Source: Rana temporaria (taxonomy: Eukaryota > Chordata > Amphibia > Anura > Ranidae). From it: a DNA stretch of 64,000 nucleotides. The notes under the pieces were generated by a model. That model ran no database searches and was not told where the DNA came from. It worked only from the letters and a program-made list of their open reading frames with translations. The stretch lies in assembly GCF_905171775.1 (NCBI RefSeq), contig NC_053490.1:459258643-459322642 (forward strand), written 5' to 3'. Position 1 is the first letter of the stretch; each line of letters opens with the position of its first letter. A program made the translations under genes and the position numbers. Of this stretch, positions 52,704 through 63,266 are shown one piece after another.

Positions 52704-53206
52704 CATTGTTCTTAAACTGATATTTTTTCCTTCTTTTTTTAACTATACAGAATGCATGCAATCTTGGTCTTACAAATAAAGATTTTAAACATTACAAGAA
52801 TTCCCCAGAGCACTATTGCGTATCTAAAGGGAAATTACTGCAGCAGCAGTTTAAAGTGGATTTCAACCCAAAAGTGGAACTTCCACTTATCTGATTCCTC
52901 CCCCCCTCCGGTGCCACAATTGGCACTTTTAGGGGGGTGGGGGGACAGGATACCTGACAGGTATCCTTTCCTACTTCTGGGAGTCTGGGCCGCAGCCCAT
53001 GACGTCACTTCAGGGCTCCTCCTCCCCCGGCCGCCGGGCCAGTAGGAGAGAGGAGCAGGCCTTGCGCATGCGCAGTAGGGTTCCTTCTCGGCATGAAGCT
53101 AAAAGGCTACACTGCCGGGTTGCCTTAACCGCAATGGCGGTGGCAGCACCGACACCTGATGGAAACATCAGCTGCAGGTGCCGACATCGCTGGACTCCAG
53201 GACAGG
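52704..53206. other. Intervening repeat-like sequence, no gene seen
   Basis: TTAAAGTGGATTTCAACCC (52851 on) is a frog repeat edge that may be the left end of a further TTAA MITE whose right end is not found. GC-rich sequence with GGGCAGGATACC-like stems follows. No coding motif. Confidence 0.45.
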
Positions 53207-53209
53207 TAA

Positions 53210-53340
53210 AGCCCCGTACACACAATCGGGACTGCTGACAGAAAAAGTCAGATGGGAGCTTTTGGTCAGAAATTCTGACCGTGTGTAGGCTCCATCAGAC
53301 TTTTTCTGTCGGGAATTCCAACAGAAATAGATTGAGAACA
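53210..53340. mobile_element. Truncated GTACACAC-family MITE
   Basis: It starts AGCCCCGTACACACAATCGG after TAA (53207-53209). It has a stem pairing GAAAAAGTC with GACTTTTTC and GTCAGAA with TTCTGAC. It is cut at the junction with the next MITE fragment. Confidence 0.68.
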
Positions 53341-53918
53341 TGTTAACATTAAACCCCTTGATCGCCCCTGATGTTAACCCCTTCTCCGTCAGTGTCATTA
53401 GTACAATAACAGTGCATATTTTTAGCACTGATTATTGTAATAATGTCACTGGTTCCCAAAAAAGTGTCAAAAATGTCAGTTACCTGACCGATCTGTCCAC
53501 CACAATGTCGCAGTCCCGATAAAAATAATAAAAATTGCATAAATCGATCCCCTATTTTGTAGACGCAATAAATTTTGCGCGAAGCAATCAAAATACGCTT
53601 ATTGCGATTTTGTTTTACCAAAAATATGTAGCAGAATATATATCGGCCTAAACTGATGAATACATTTGTTCTTTTACATTTTTTGGGGGAAATATTTTAG
53701 AGCGGAAAGTAGAAGATTTTGTTTAAAGCGCAAAAAATAAAAACCACTGAGGTGACCAAATACCACCAAAAGAAAGCTCTATTTGTGGGGAAAGAAGGAC
53801 ATCAATTTAGATTTTTTTACAGCTTTGCACGACCGCGCAATTGTCAGTTAAAGCGATGCAGTGCCCGTAAAAAATGGCCTGGTCAGGAAGTGGGTAAATC
53901 CTTTCCGGGCTGAAGTGG
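53341..53918. mobile_element. TTAA MITE fragment (CCACTTG family), left end lost
   Basis: It begins within the family interior (TTAACATTAAACCCCTTGATC) and ends CTGAAGTGG before TTAA (53919-53922). Blocks AACTGATGAATACAT and GACCGCGCAATTGTCAGTTA are present but diverged. Confidence 0.75.
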
Positions 53919-54096
53919 TTAAGCACTGTGATGAGTCATTTGATTCTTTGTATAAATTGCTGCTTGATCTAGTAGCTTTTAAAACACAGTGCTAAACAGT
54001 TTGTATTATTTTTTTTACTCCTGACCATAATAAAAAAAAAAGTAAATATGAACAAAACCACTATACATTTCCTCCACTCTTAAATGCAGCTCTGAT

Positions 54097-55228
54097 CAGA
54101 GGCGTATCTAGTGAAAATTGTGCATATGGCAAGCACTGAAACTGTACCCCTGTCAAAACATTTGAAACACATCTTTCAGATAACCTTAACAAAAACAGCT
54201 AACAAAACTACATTTATCAAATTATGGATTGCCACTGATGAGCTGCACTAAAGGGCACTGATAGGCAGCACTGATGAGCTGTACTGATAGGCAGCACTGA
54301 TGGGTACAGATAGGCCGCCTTGGTGGGCTGCACTGATGGGCACTGATTTGCAGCATTTATGGGCACTGATGAGGCAGCACTAACACTGATAGGAAGCACT
54401 GATGAGCTACACTATAGGTGGCACTGATAGATGACACTGGCAATAATAGGTGACACTGATGAGCTGCACTGATAGGTGGCACTGTCTAATAGGTGACACT
54501 AGCACTGATGAGCTGCACTGATATAGGTGGCACTGATAGGTGATACTGGCACTGATAGGTGGCTGATGAGCTGCGCTGATATAGGTGGCACTGACAGGCG
54601 ACACTGGCACTGATAGGTGACACTGGCACTGATAGGTGGCAATGTCTAGCCCTGTTTAGGGGGAGGGGGGCTTTGTTGACATATCAGGGTTCTAAACAGA
54701 CCCCTAAAATCTTACTTTTGAGACAGAGAAAGGGACTGAGGATAGAGATTCCTCAGTCCCTTTCTCTGCAGCCTCAGCTGCACTGGACAGTGATAGAATG
54801 GGAAGTGCCATGTGCTCAACAGCTTGCCATTCATTCACAAACTGAATCATGGCAACCCCCCTCTTTCCCCAGCAGCAGCTAATGGGAGAGGACAGAGGGA
54901 AGCTATCAGTGCTGCAGAGAGCCATCGCAGAATGAAACAAGACAGGTGTCAACCCGGTCTCCCTCCACACTCGGTCCTGCGGTGCGGTGTGGGACACTAT
55001 CACTATCACAGATCTTTTGCACTGCGGCTCCCGACAATTAAATTAAAGCCCTAGCCTGCCTCATTGTATTGATATAGAAGGGGCTGGGACTGGGCTGGGA
55101 CACCAGTGTCAGTTTTATTTAATTGGGGGGGGCACAGGATAATGTTAGGTCATGGCCCCCTCTGGAGCGCCCCTTCATATGGCACCCATGTCACTTGCCA
55201 TATGTGCCATACCCTGGATAAGCCACTT
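54097..55228. mobile_element. hAT-like element with minisatellite
   Basis: GCTCTGAT (54089-54096) and GCCCTGAT (55229-55236) form a 7-of-8 TSD. The left end CAGAGGCGTATCTAG and right end CTGGATAAGCCACTT are inverted with several mismatches. Both subterminal regions carry CATATGGCAAG / CTTGCCATATG. The array at 54238-54650 fills the first half. No transposase. Confidence 0.68.
54238..54650. repeat. Minisatellite, GGCACTGATAGGTGACACT-type
   Basis: Irregular units of 18-24 bases use GCACTGATGAGCTGCACTG, GGCACTGATAGGTGACACT and GGGCACTGATTTGCAGC. The complement contains CAGTGCCCAT, linking it to the other GTGCCCAT arrays. Confidence 0.9.
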
Positions 55229-55308
55229 GCCCTGATCCCTACTGCATGCTAATTAAAAACTCCAATACCTTCACACTGGGGAGATTATACTGTATGCATC
55301 TAACTTAA

Positions 55309-56637
55309 AGGAGAAGTCCAGCCAAAGCGTGTTTAGCTGTATTTCTCCTATGGATCACATGAGTGTAATTCGTTTTGCCCTCCTGTCACCCGTTTTCAGC
55401 AGAGAGTGGACTGAAGTCCGCTCTTTGCTGATGTCACGGATATCAGTCCAGGCACTGCGTCATCCTGACCACGGAGTCTGGATCCACCAGGTGCTTGGAC
55501 TGACACAGGGCTCAGCCTCTCGGCGAGCCACTGAGAGACTAAGCTGGCTGCCCCCCGCCCCCTCCACAACTCAGCGGATCCACCGAGGTGAGTATGATTT
55601 AAAAAAAAAAAATGAAACCCATACATCTCTTTTTAAAGAGAAGTATAGCCAAAGCTTTTTTTGGTCATGCTCCTCCCATGGATCAGGAGTGCAGTTCGTT
55701 CTGCACTCCTGTGACCAGGACTGGTAACTTGGGGCCAGATTCACAAAAGAGATACGACGGCGTATCTCCTGATACGCCGTCGTATCTCTGTTTCTATCTA
55801 TGCGACTGATTCATAGAATCAGTTACGCATAGATATCCATAAGATCCGACAGGTGTAATTGTTTTACACTGTCGGATCTTAGGATGCAGTACCGCGGCCG
55901 CCGCTGGGAGGAGTTTGCGTCGTAAACCAGCGTCGGGTATGCAAATTAGGAGTTACGGCGATCCACGACGGATTTTCGTGTTCGCTACGTCTCCGCTAGT
56001 CTAGTTTCCCGTCGCAAAGTTAGTCGTCGTTTTTGGTGCCTTAACTTTACACAGCAATCGTATTGCTGTATAAAGTATGGCCGTCGTTCCCGCGTCGAAA
56101 TTTAAAAATAAACGTCGTTTGCGTAAGCCGTCCGGGAATTCGGAATTACGTTATGCGCGTCGCCGTTCGAAAAAATGACGTCACTGCGCGCAAAGCACGA
56201 CGGGAATTGCGAAACGGAGCATGCGCAGTAGGTCAGGCACGGGAGCCCGCCTAATTTAAAAGGCACACGCTCATTTGAATTGGCCCGCCTTGCGCCGGAC
56301 GTATTTACGATACACCGCCGCAAGTTTCCAGGTAAGTGCTTTGTGGATCGGGCACTAAAACTGGAAACTTGCGGCGGTGTATCGTAAACAGGTTACGTTG
56401 CACGGCCGCAAATGTATGTGAATCTGGCCTAAGGTAACTCTTGTGGACTGGTAACTGGCTGAGCAGAGAGCCAGTGACTGACAGTCATGGCTCTCTTCTC
56501 AGAGCGGAGGGGAGAACTGAGTGATCAACAGTGTTTGATCGCTCATTTCTCACTGCAGAGGCGGTGGGGAACAGATGCTACATCCACCTAGGTGAGTATA
56601 AGGTTTTTGTTTTTTTTAAAAACCCCATACTTCTCTT
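55309..56637. mobile_element. TTAA MITE (AGGAGAAGT ends) hosting a GGGCCAGATTC MITE
   Basis: TTAA lies at 55305-55308 and 56638-56641. The left end AGGAGAAGTCCAGCC and right end CCCCATACTTCTCTT are inverted. The interior repeats the TATAGCCAAAGC type word (55325, 55645). A GGGCCAGATTC MITE occupies 55732-56429. Confidence 0.65.
55732..56429. mobile_element. GGGCCAGATTC-family MITE, nested
   Basis: The ends GGGCCAGATTCACAAAAG and GTGAATCTGGCC are inverted. The left subterminal hairpin arms GATACGACGGCGTATCTCC and GATACGCCGTCGTATC are perfect (55750-55788). A right stem on CTTGCGGCGGTGTATCGTAA is also clear. The element splits a GGTAAC-containing repeat whose halves are at 55720 and 56433. Confidence 0.85.
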
Positions 56638-56641
56638 TTAA

Positions 56642-56987
56642 TCATCTTCCAATAAAAAGAAATTGTGCAGGGTTGCTGCATGTACAGCATTCATTTTCAT
56701 GGCAAATGTGTTTTAAAAAGGCAAGAAACAGAAGTTACACATATAATTATAATAGGCATTCCCCAAATTATCTTCATACAGTTCATTGCAGGGGATTAAG
56801 GGAACTGGAGAACAGCTTTTTTCTTTGGCGTTTGCTGCCGATTAGCTGCCAACAGGAAGCTTGTATAAATCATTCTGACACTGTCCATGGCTATTCGCAT
56901 TTAATTGATAAAGGAGAGAGAACATTCACCTAGAGACAGGTGATTGGCTTTGTAAGCAGACCATGGTCATTTCTCTGTCCCTAACTG
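56642..56987. other. Intervening sequence, no gene seen
   Basis: AT-rich, no recognisable coding or repeat motif. Confidence 0.4.
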
Positions 56988-57423
56988 CCGGTGTATTGTC
57001 ACAGTTTGCTGCCTATCCTAGAATGCTCCGGAAGTCACGTGGCGGCCAACTGCGCATGCGCGATGCGTTCCAAACGCAAATGCGATGCGTTCCAATCGAT
57101 TCACGACGGTGCACACCAGTGAAACCTCGGTCGGCATCCAGGCTCTTTCCTTAACATCCCCGTGGATTGGAGGATGTTAAAAAAAGAGCCAGGAGGCCGA
57201 GCGAGCGGAGCGAGCCATCCGAGCGAAGCGAGGACGTGAGGCCGACTGGCCACTTTCCTCTAAATCCACGTCGCCCTGAATGCCGGGTTCGCTGGTGTGT
57301 ACTGTCGAAAATCCATTGGAACGCATCGCACTTGCGTTTGGAACGCATCGCGCATGCGCAGTTGGCCGCCACGTGACTTCCGCAGCATTCTACGATAGGC
57401 AGAAAACTGTGACACTACACCGG
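56988..57423. mobile_element. Foldback MITE (CCGGTGTATTGTCACAG ends)
   Basis: Left CCGGTGTATTGTCACAGTTT and right ACTGTGACACTACACCGG are inverted. The arms continue with AAGTCACGTGGCGGCCAACT and its complement and with GCGATGCGTTCCAAACGCAA. The loop contains a low-complexity AGCGAGCGGAGCGAGCC stretch. No coding region; superfamily unknown. Confidence 0.82.
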
Positions 57424-57770
57424 TAATCACTCCATGTGAGATTATATGAGGATAGGTGTGCAGCTTCTCAGCATGCCATTGCTTTGCACAGGCTGAGAGG
57501 TCGTAGCTGATCGAAAAGCACCTGGCCATACCCAGCATAGAAATACATTGCTCTGGGTAGAAAAAGGAACAGCCATGTGAATGAACCCTGAAATTGAAAA
57601 TGGTATAGGAGGCAACAATTTTTACCTATTGTGACAAACTGGCATCTGTAAACCAATGAGAGATGGACGGTCCAAGGAATTTCTTATTTTCGGAATGTAC
57701 CTGAGGGTTGAGAAACAGCATAGGGTACTGACAGTGGAGTCTAGCAGCCCAGAGTGTAAAGCTGGATACA
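57424..57770. other. Intervening sequence, no gene seen
   Basis: No motif was recognised; it leads to the CACTATAC target of the next hAT element. Confidence 0.4.
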
Positions 57771-57778
57771 CACTATAC

Positions 57779-59026
57779 CAGGGTTCAGGGCTGGACTGGG
57801 ACTAAAATTTGGCCCTGGACTTCATCCAGACCGGCCCAATTCAATAAAATGAAAAAATCACGCCCACCAAAAGGCCCCTACATCCATTATTGTGTATCAT
57901 GAGAGGGTGAGAAAAAGAGAGAGAGAGAGAGAGAGAGGGGGGTGAGTGTAAGAAAAAGAGAGTGAGTGTAAAAGAGAGGGGGTGAGTGTAGGACCCCTTT
58001 TTACACTGAGGTGTTTTTTAGGCGCTTTTGGGCTAAAAATAGCGCCTGTAAAGCGACTGAAAAACGCTTCCGCTGCAGTCCCAGTGTGAAAGCCTGAGTG
58101 CTTTCACACTGGGGCGCTGCCAGAGCGTTACAAGAAGTCCTCCAAGCAGCATCTCTGTTTTAAAAAAACGGCCCACTGAGCCATCGGCCCACCGGGAAAC
58201 TCCCTGTAGTCCCTATGGCCAGTCCATCCCTGCCAGGGTTCGACAAATACCAGGTGCCAGGTCGCCATGGCGACTAGAAATAGGGTCCTGGCGACTTGGC
58301 TTGGAAGGGGGGCCATCTGGTGGTCAGCCGTTGGTATTACAAGTTATTACCACCATATGTGTAAGCTGGCGCCATCTGGTGGTGGCCGTTGGTATTACAA
58401 GTTAAGCATTACAAGTTAAACAGCAATTATAGTGTCATTTTTCACTATTTTCACTGCCATCTTCTTCCCTCTAATTAGAACCCCCAAACATTATATATAT
58501 TTTTTATCCTAACACCCTAGAGAATAAAATGGCGATCGTTGCAATACTTTCTGTCACGCCGTATTTGCGCAGCGGTCTTACAAGCGCACTTTTTTTTGTG
58601 AAAAAATTACACTTTTTTTAATAAAAAATAAGACAACAGTAAAGTTATTCCAATTTTAATTTTTTATTATGAAAGATAATGTTACGCCGAGTAAATTCAT
58701 ACCCAACATGTCACGCTTCAAAATTGCGTCCGCTCGTGGAATGCTGACAAACTTTTACCTTTTAAAATCTTCATAGGCGACGTTTAAAAAAAATCTACAG
58801 TTTGCATGTTTTGAGTTACAGAGGAGGTCTAGGGCTAGAATTATTGCTCTCGCTCTACCAATCGCGGCGATACCTCACATGTGTGGTTTGAACACCGTTT
58901 ACATATGCGGGCGCTGCTCACGTATGTGTTCGCTTCTGCGCGCAAGCTCGTCGGGACGGGGCGCGTTTTCTGGCTCCTAACTTTTTTACCTGGCTCCTAG
59001 ATTCCAAGCAAATTTGTCAACCCCTG
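57779..59026. mobile_element. hAT element hosting another hAT in its own terminus
   Basis: The perfect TSD CACTATAC lies at 57771-57778 and 59027-59034 and fits NNNTANNN. The right end ATTTGTCAACCCCTG pairs with the left end CAGGGTT...CGACAAAT once the inner element is set aside (13 of 15). Subterminal GGAGCCAG-type words occur at the right. The interior is AT-rich with no transposase; CATCTGGTGGT occurs twice (58313, 58372). Confidence 0.88.
57786..58232. mobile_element. Inner hAT MITE inserted in an outer hAT terminus
   Basis: The perfect TSD CCAGGGTT lies at 57778-57785 and 58233-58240. The ends CAGGGCTGGACTGGGA and GGCCAGTCCATCCCTG are inverted. The interior holds a GA microsatellite (57915-57940) and a GCGCTTTTGGGC...TTTCACACTGGGGCG segment resembling another MITE end. 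Confidence 0.88.
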
Positions 59027-59451
59027 CACTATACAATTTTCTGTAGATTTTTTCCTTCACCAAAACCATATAATGAGGTCAAACCTAAAGCCTCATACAC
59101 ACGATCGGATTATCCGACGGAAATTGTGTGATGACAGGCTGTTGTCGGAAAATCTGACCGTTTGTATGCTCCATCGGACAATTGTTGTAGAATTTTCCAA
59201 TCGTGTGTACACAAGTCCGTTGGACAAAACTCCAATGCTCACCATAACACAACATTAGCAGAAGTTGCCCAAAGGGTGGCGCTAAAAAAACACTTAGTTT
59301 CATGTTTGTTGGCCGACAATTCTTTGCCGTTGTATGCAAGACAAGTTCCTGGCCAACGCCCTTCAGACAAAAGTCCTACGTTTTGGCCACAGAAAATTTG
59401 ATTGTGTGTATGAGGCTTTTTGGTCGGATTTTAGACCAACAGTCTGCCATC

Positions 59452-60671
59452 CAGCGGCGGTCTGTCCATAGAGGGCGCTGGAGCGCCGCCCCCTCTGGCT
59501 CCGCACCGCCACTGAAAATAACATACATTCATGCATTGCATGAATGTATGTTATTATTGCCAGCTGCCGCTGGTGTATTCAAGGTGGCCGGACATTGAGC
59601 GCCAACCACCTGAATAACGGCAGCTGGTTGGCTGTGCGGAAGTGCCTATCAGAGCCAGCGGCTCTGATAGGCTTTTCGAGTACAGCCCTCGTCTCCCGGA
59701 TGTCTTATCCAGGGAACGTAAGGGGTGTGTTCCTTGGATAAGACTGACGGCCGTCTCAGCCAATCGGGTTTGCCGATACTGGTTATCGGTAACCTGATTG
59801 GCTGAAGCGTCACCAAGGCGAAAGAAGACATCAAGGGACGTCGAAGGATTAAGGTAAGTGCATTTTACAGGGCACAGCGGTGACAATGGGCACAGAGGCG
59901 ACAAAGGGCACAGTGGCATCAATGGGCACAGTAGTGACAGCGGGCACAGTGGCAACAATTGAAGGGCACAGTGACATGCACAGTGGCAACAATGGGCACA
60001 GTAGTGACAATGGGCACAGTGGCATCAATGGGCACAGTGGCATCAATGGGCACAGTAGTGACAATGGGCACAGTGGCGACAATTAAAGGGCACAGTGGTG
60101 ACAATTGGCACAGTGGCGACAATTGAGGGGCATAGTGGTGACAATTGGCACAGTGGCGACAATTGAGGGGCACAGTGTCTGCATTTGATGGCATGGCACA
60201 GTGGTGACAATTGATGGCACAGTGACTGCGTTTGATGGCATGGCACAGTGACTGCGTTTGGCATGGCACAGCGACCGCGTTTGATGGCATGGCACAGTGA
60301 CTGCGTTTGATGGCATGGCACAGCGACTGTGTTTGATGGCATGGCACAGTGACTGCGTTTGATGGCATGGCACAGTGACTGTGTTTGATGGCATGGCACA
60401 GCGGCTGCGTTTGATGGCATGGCACAGTGACTGCGTTTGATGGCATGGCACAGCGGCTGCATTTGATATCATGGCACAGTGACTACGTTTGATGGCATGG
60501 CACAGTGGTGCGAATTGATGGCATAGTGACTGCATTTGATGGCATGGCAAAGTGGTGATAATTGATGGCACAGTGGCTGCGTTTGATGGGCACAGTGAGG
60601 CTGCAATTTCTTTCTTTCTTTTTTTTTTTACGTTTGCGCCCCCCAAAAATTTGGAGCACCAGCCACAACTG
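59452..60671. mobile_element. hAT-like element with GGGCACAGTGGC minisatellite
   Basis: CTGCCATC (59444-59451) and CTACCATC (60672-60679) form a 7-of-8 TSD. The left end CAGCGGCGGTCTGTCC and right end GGAGCACCAGCCACAACTG are weakly inverted. An ATACATTCATGCA / TGCATGAATGTAT stem lies at 59522-59552. The array fills the right half. Confidence 0.65.
59872..60600. repeat. Minisatellite, ATGGGCACAGTGGC-type
   Basis: The left part uses 18-bp units such as GGGCACAGTGGCATCAAT and TGACAATGGGCACAGTAG. The right part (60215-60590) shifts to about 27-bp units with GCATGGCACAGTGACTGCG and TTTGATG. The complement contains GTGCCCAT. Confidence 0.92.
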
Positions 60672-60723
60672 CTACCATCACACAATCCCCTGCCAACAAT
60701 CAGATCGTGTGTACGGGGCTTAA

Positions 60724-61028
60724 CAGTTTTAATTCGTATGCAATCAAACATGCCCTTACACTACATGGTTTTGCTAAATCTAAAGGAAATCAGATCACAA
60801 AAGTTGTATAGTGTGTACGGGGTCTAACTGTCAAGGACAGAGATCCATTTGGATGCAGTGTGGAGTTGTAGGTGTCAGGGAGTCACAATGGAAAAATAAG
60901 GGAGCACAATAGAGACAGGGGGGCACACAAGGGGGCACTGGAGACACAGGAGCACATTGTATGGCACTGGGGTGCGCTGATTGTACTTAGGGTAAAGTAG
61001 ATGACATTGAAGCGCACTAAAGACACAT
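60724..61028. other. Intervening sequence, no gene seen
   Basis: It includes AGTGTGTACGGGGTCTAAC (60813), the right end of a further GTACACAC-type MITE whose left end is not identified, and a degenerate GGGGCAC(A/T)-word stretch (60890-61020). Confidence 0.4.
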
Positions 61029-61706
61029 GGGCCAGATTCACAGAACAGATACGACGGCGTATCTCCTGATACACCGTCGTATCTCCTGTCCTATCTATGC
61101 GGCTGATTCATAGAATCAGTTCCGCATAGCTAGCCCTAAGATCCGGCAGGTGTAATTGACTTACACCGTCGGATCTTAGGATGCAATACTTCGGCCGCCG
61201 CTGGGGGGAGTTTGCGTCGTATTCCAGCGTCGGGTATGCAAATTAGCAGTTACGGCGATCCACAAAGGTTTTTCCTGTCGTTACGTCGGCGCAAGTCTTA
61301 GTTTCCCGTCGCAAAGTTAGGGCTGCTATTAACATGGTGTAAAATTACTCCACCATGTTAAAGTATGCCCGTCGTTCCCGCGTCGCTTTTGAATTTTTTT
61401 TCCCGGTGCAAGTACGTTACGCACGTCGCGATTTACAAACACGTTGCGCCGCCGTAATTTCGCGCAAAGCACGTCAGGAAAATTGCGATCGGAGCATGCG
61501 CAGTACGTCCGGCGCGGGAGCACGCCTAATTTAAATGGTATCCGCACCATTTGAATTGGGCGGGCTTGCGCGGGACGTGTTTACGATACACCGCCGCAAG
61601 TTTACAGGTAAGTGCTTTGTGGATCGGGCACTTAGACTGAAAACTTGCGGCGGTGTAACATAAACGGCTTATGTTACACGGCCGCAATTGTACCTGAATC
61701 TGGCCC
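61029..61706. mobile_element. GGGCCAGATTC-family MITE, complete
   Basis: The ends GGGCCAGATTCACAGAAC and CTGAATCTGGCCC are inverted. The left hairpin GATACGACGGCGTATCTCC is at 61049-61085. The right hairpin GGTGTAACATAAAC / TTATGTTACACGGCC is at 61653-61685. Flanks CAT and ATA make the TSD ambiguous. Confidence 0.86.
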
Positions 61707-61894
61707 ATAGTTGCCAGGGGATGGAGGCAGGCAAAGAGAACACACAAGGTAGGGGGATACAGGTAGGTACAGCAGCAGTGGGCAGGCACTTGGGACACAA
61801 AAGGCATGACAGTGTTGGAATGCAGAGCCATGTGTCACTTTGCAATTTAAAGGTCATGAGAGCTGAATCCCTGGAACGGCAAGTATTACATTAA

Positions 61895-62885
61895 CCACTT
61901 CATTACTGGGCACTTAAACCCCCTTCGTGCCCAGACCAATTTTCAGCTTTCAGCGCTGACACATTTTGAATGACAATTGCGCGGTCATACAACACTGTAC
62001 CCAAATTATATTTTTATCATTTTTTTCCCACAAATAGAGCTTTCTTTTGGTGGTATTTGATCACCTCTGCGATTTTTATTTTTTGCGCTATAAACATAAA
62101 AAAACAGAAAATTTAGAAAAAAAACACAATTTTTTACTTTTTGTTATAATATTATCCCATTTAAAAAAAAAATTTCCCTCGGTTTAGGCCGATACGTATT
62201 CTTCTACATATTTTTGTTAAAAAAAATCGCAATAAGCGTATATTGATTGGTTTGCGCAAAAGTTATAGCGCCTACAATATAGGGGATAGATTTATGATTT
62301 TTAAATTTTTTTTTTTTACTAGTAATGGCTGCGATTTGCGATTTTTTTTTTTTGTCAGGCCTGCGATATTGCGGCGGACATATTGGACACTTTTGACACA
62401 ATTTTGGGACCATTCACATTTATACAGCGATCAGTGCTATAAAAATGCAGTAATTACTGTATAAATATGACTGGCAGTGAAGGGGTTAACACTAGGGGGT
62501 GAGGAAGGGGTTAAATGTATTCCCTCATTGTGTTCTTACTGTGTGGGGGGAGGGGGGTGACTGGGGGAGGTGACCGATGCTGTGTCCCTATGTACAAGAG
62601 ACACAGATCGGTCTCCTCTCTCCCTGACAGCACGTGGAGCTCTGTGTTTTCACACAGAGCTCCACGTCCCTGCTGTCACCGGCGATCGCGGGTGTCTGGC
62701 GGACATCACGGCCGCCAGGCACTCGCATCGGCTCCCGAGCGATGCGCCAGGCACGTTGTTTCCCCGCTGCGCGCCCCCAGCGGCGCGCACGGGGAATCAC
62801 AACAACAGGACGTCTAAAGACGTCCACTCGGCACTTGAGAGCCGCGCTGTGGACGTCTTTCGTCTATAGCGCGGCCCTCTAGTGG
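61895..62885. mobile_element. TTAA-type MITE, CCACTTG family
   Basis: TTAA lies at 61891-61894; the right flank is CTAA (62886-62889), one change from TTAA. The left end CCACTTCATTACTGGG and right end TCTAGTGG are inverted. Orientation is opposite to 47145-48134. A stem with ACGTGGAGCTCTGTGT / ACACAGAGCTCCACGT lies at about 62632-62667. Confidence 0.85.
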
Positions 62886-62886
62886 C

Positions 62887-63263
62887 TAAGGCTCCATGCA
62901 CACAGGACGTTCTTTATGGACATCGGATTGCTGGCAGGAAAACGCTGCTTTAAAAACGCACATTTTTCAGCATCAGCATTTTTGGGCTTTTTTTAAAATT
63001 ACACCCAGCTTACATTCAGCTCTGCAATGTAAAAAACGCTGATAAAAGTGCATTTATGCACGTTTTTCAGCGTTTTCTGTGGTCAGAAGAACTGCTCTTG
63101 AATGTGATTTTAGGGTGTTTAGAGAACAGCCCATAAACTTAAAAAAACATCCATGCGTGCATGGACACATAGAATAGCATAGAGGGGAATATAAGGGCTG
63201 TTCAAAAAAATCGCCCAAACTCCAAAAAAACTTCAGTTTATCAGCTTCAGTGTGCATGAGGCC
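62887..63263. mobile_element. MITE (AAGGCTCCATGCACAC ends) abutting the TTAA MITE
   Basis: The left end AAGGCTCCATGCACACAGG and right end GTGTGCATGAGGCC(TT) are inverted. Flanks TAA and TTA leave the TSD unresolved. The interior contains TTTTTCAGCATCAGC and ACGTTTTTCAGCG stems. Confidence 0.72.
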
Positions 63264-63266
63264 TTA

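Larger units (their letters stand above)
59089..60720. mobile_element. GTACACAC-family MITE hosting a hAT element
   Basis: TAA lies at 59086-59088 and 60721-60723. The left end AGCCTCATACACACGATCGG and right end CGTGTGTACGGGGCT are inverted. An internal stem near 59388-59412 ends GATTGTGTGTATGAGGCT, suggesting one complete older half before the hAT. The hAT occupies 59452-60671. Confidence 0.75.

Noticed and set aside
59880..60751. Minus-strand ORFs of 139-222 residues with HCAMPSNAVTVPC repeats
   Set aside because: Translations of the GGGCACAGTGGC minisatellite.
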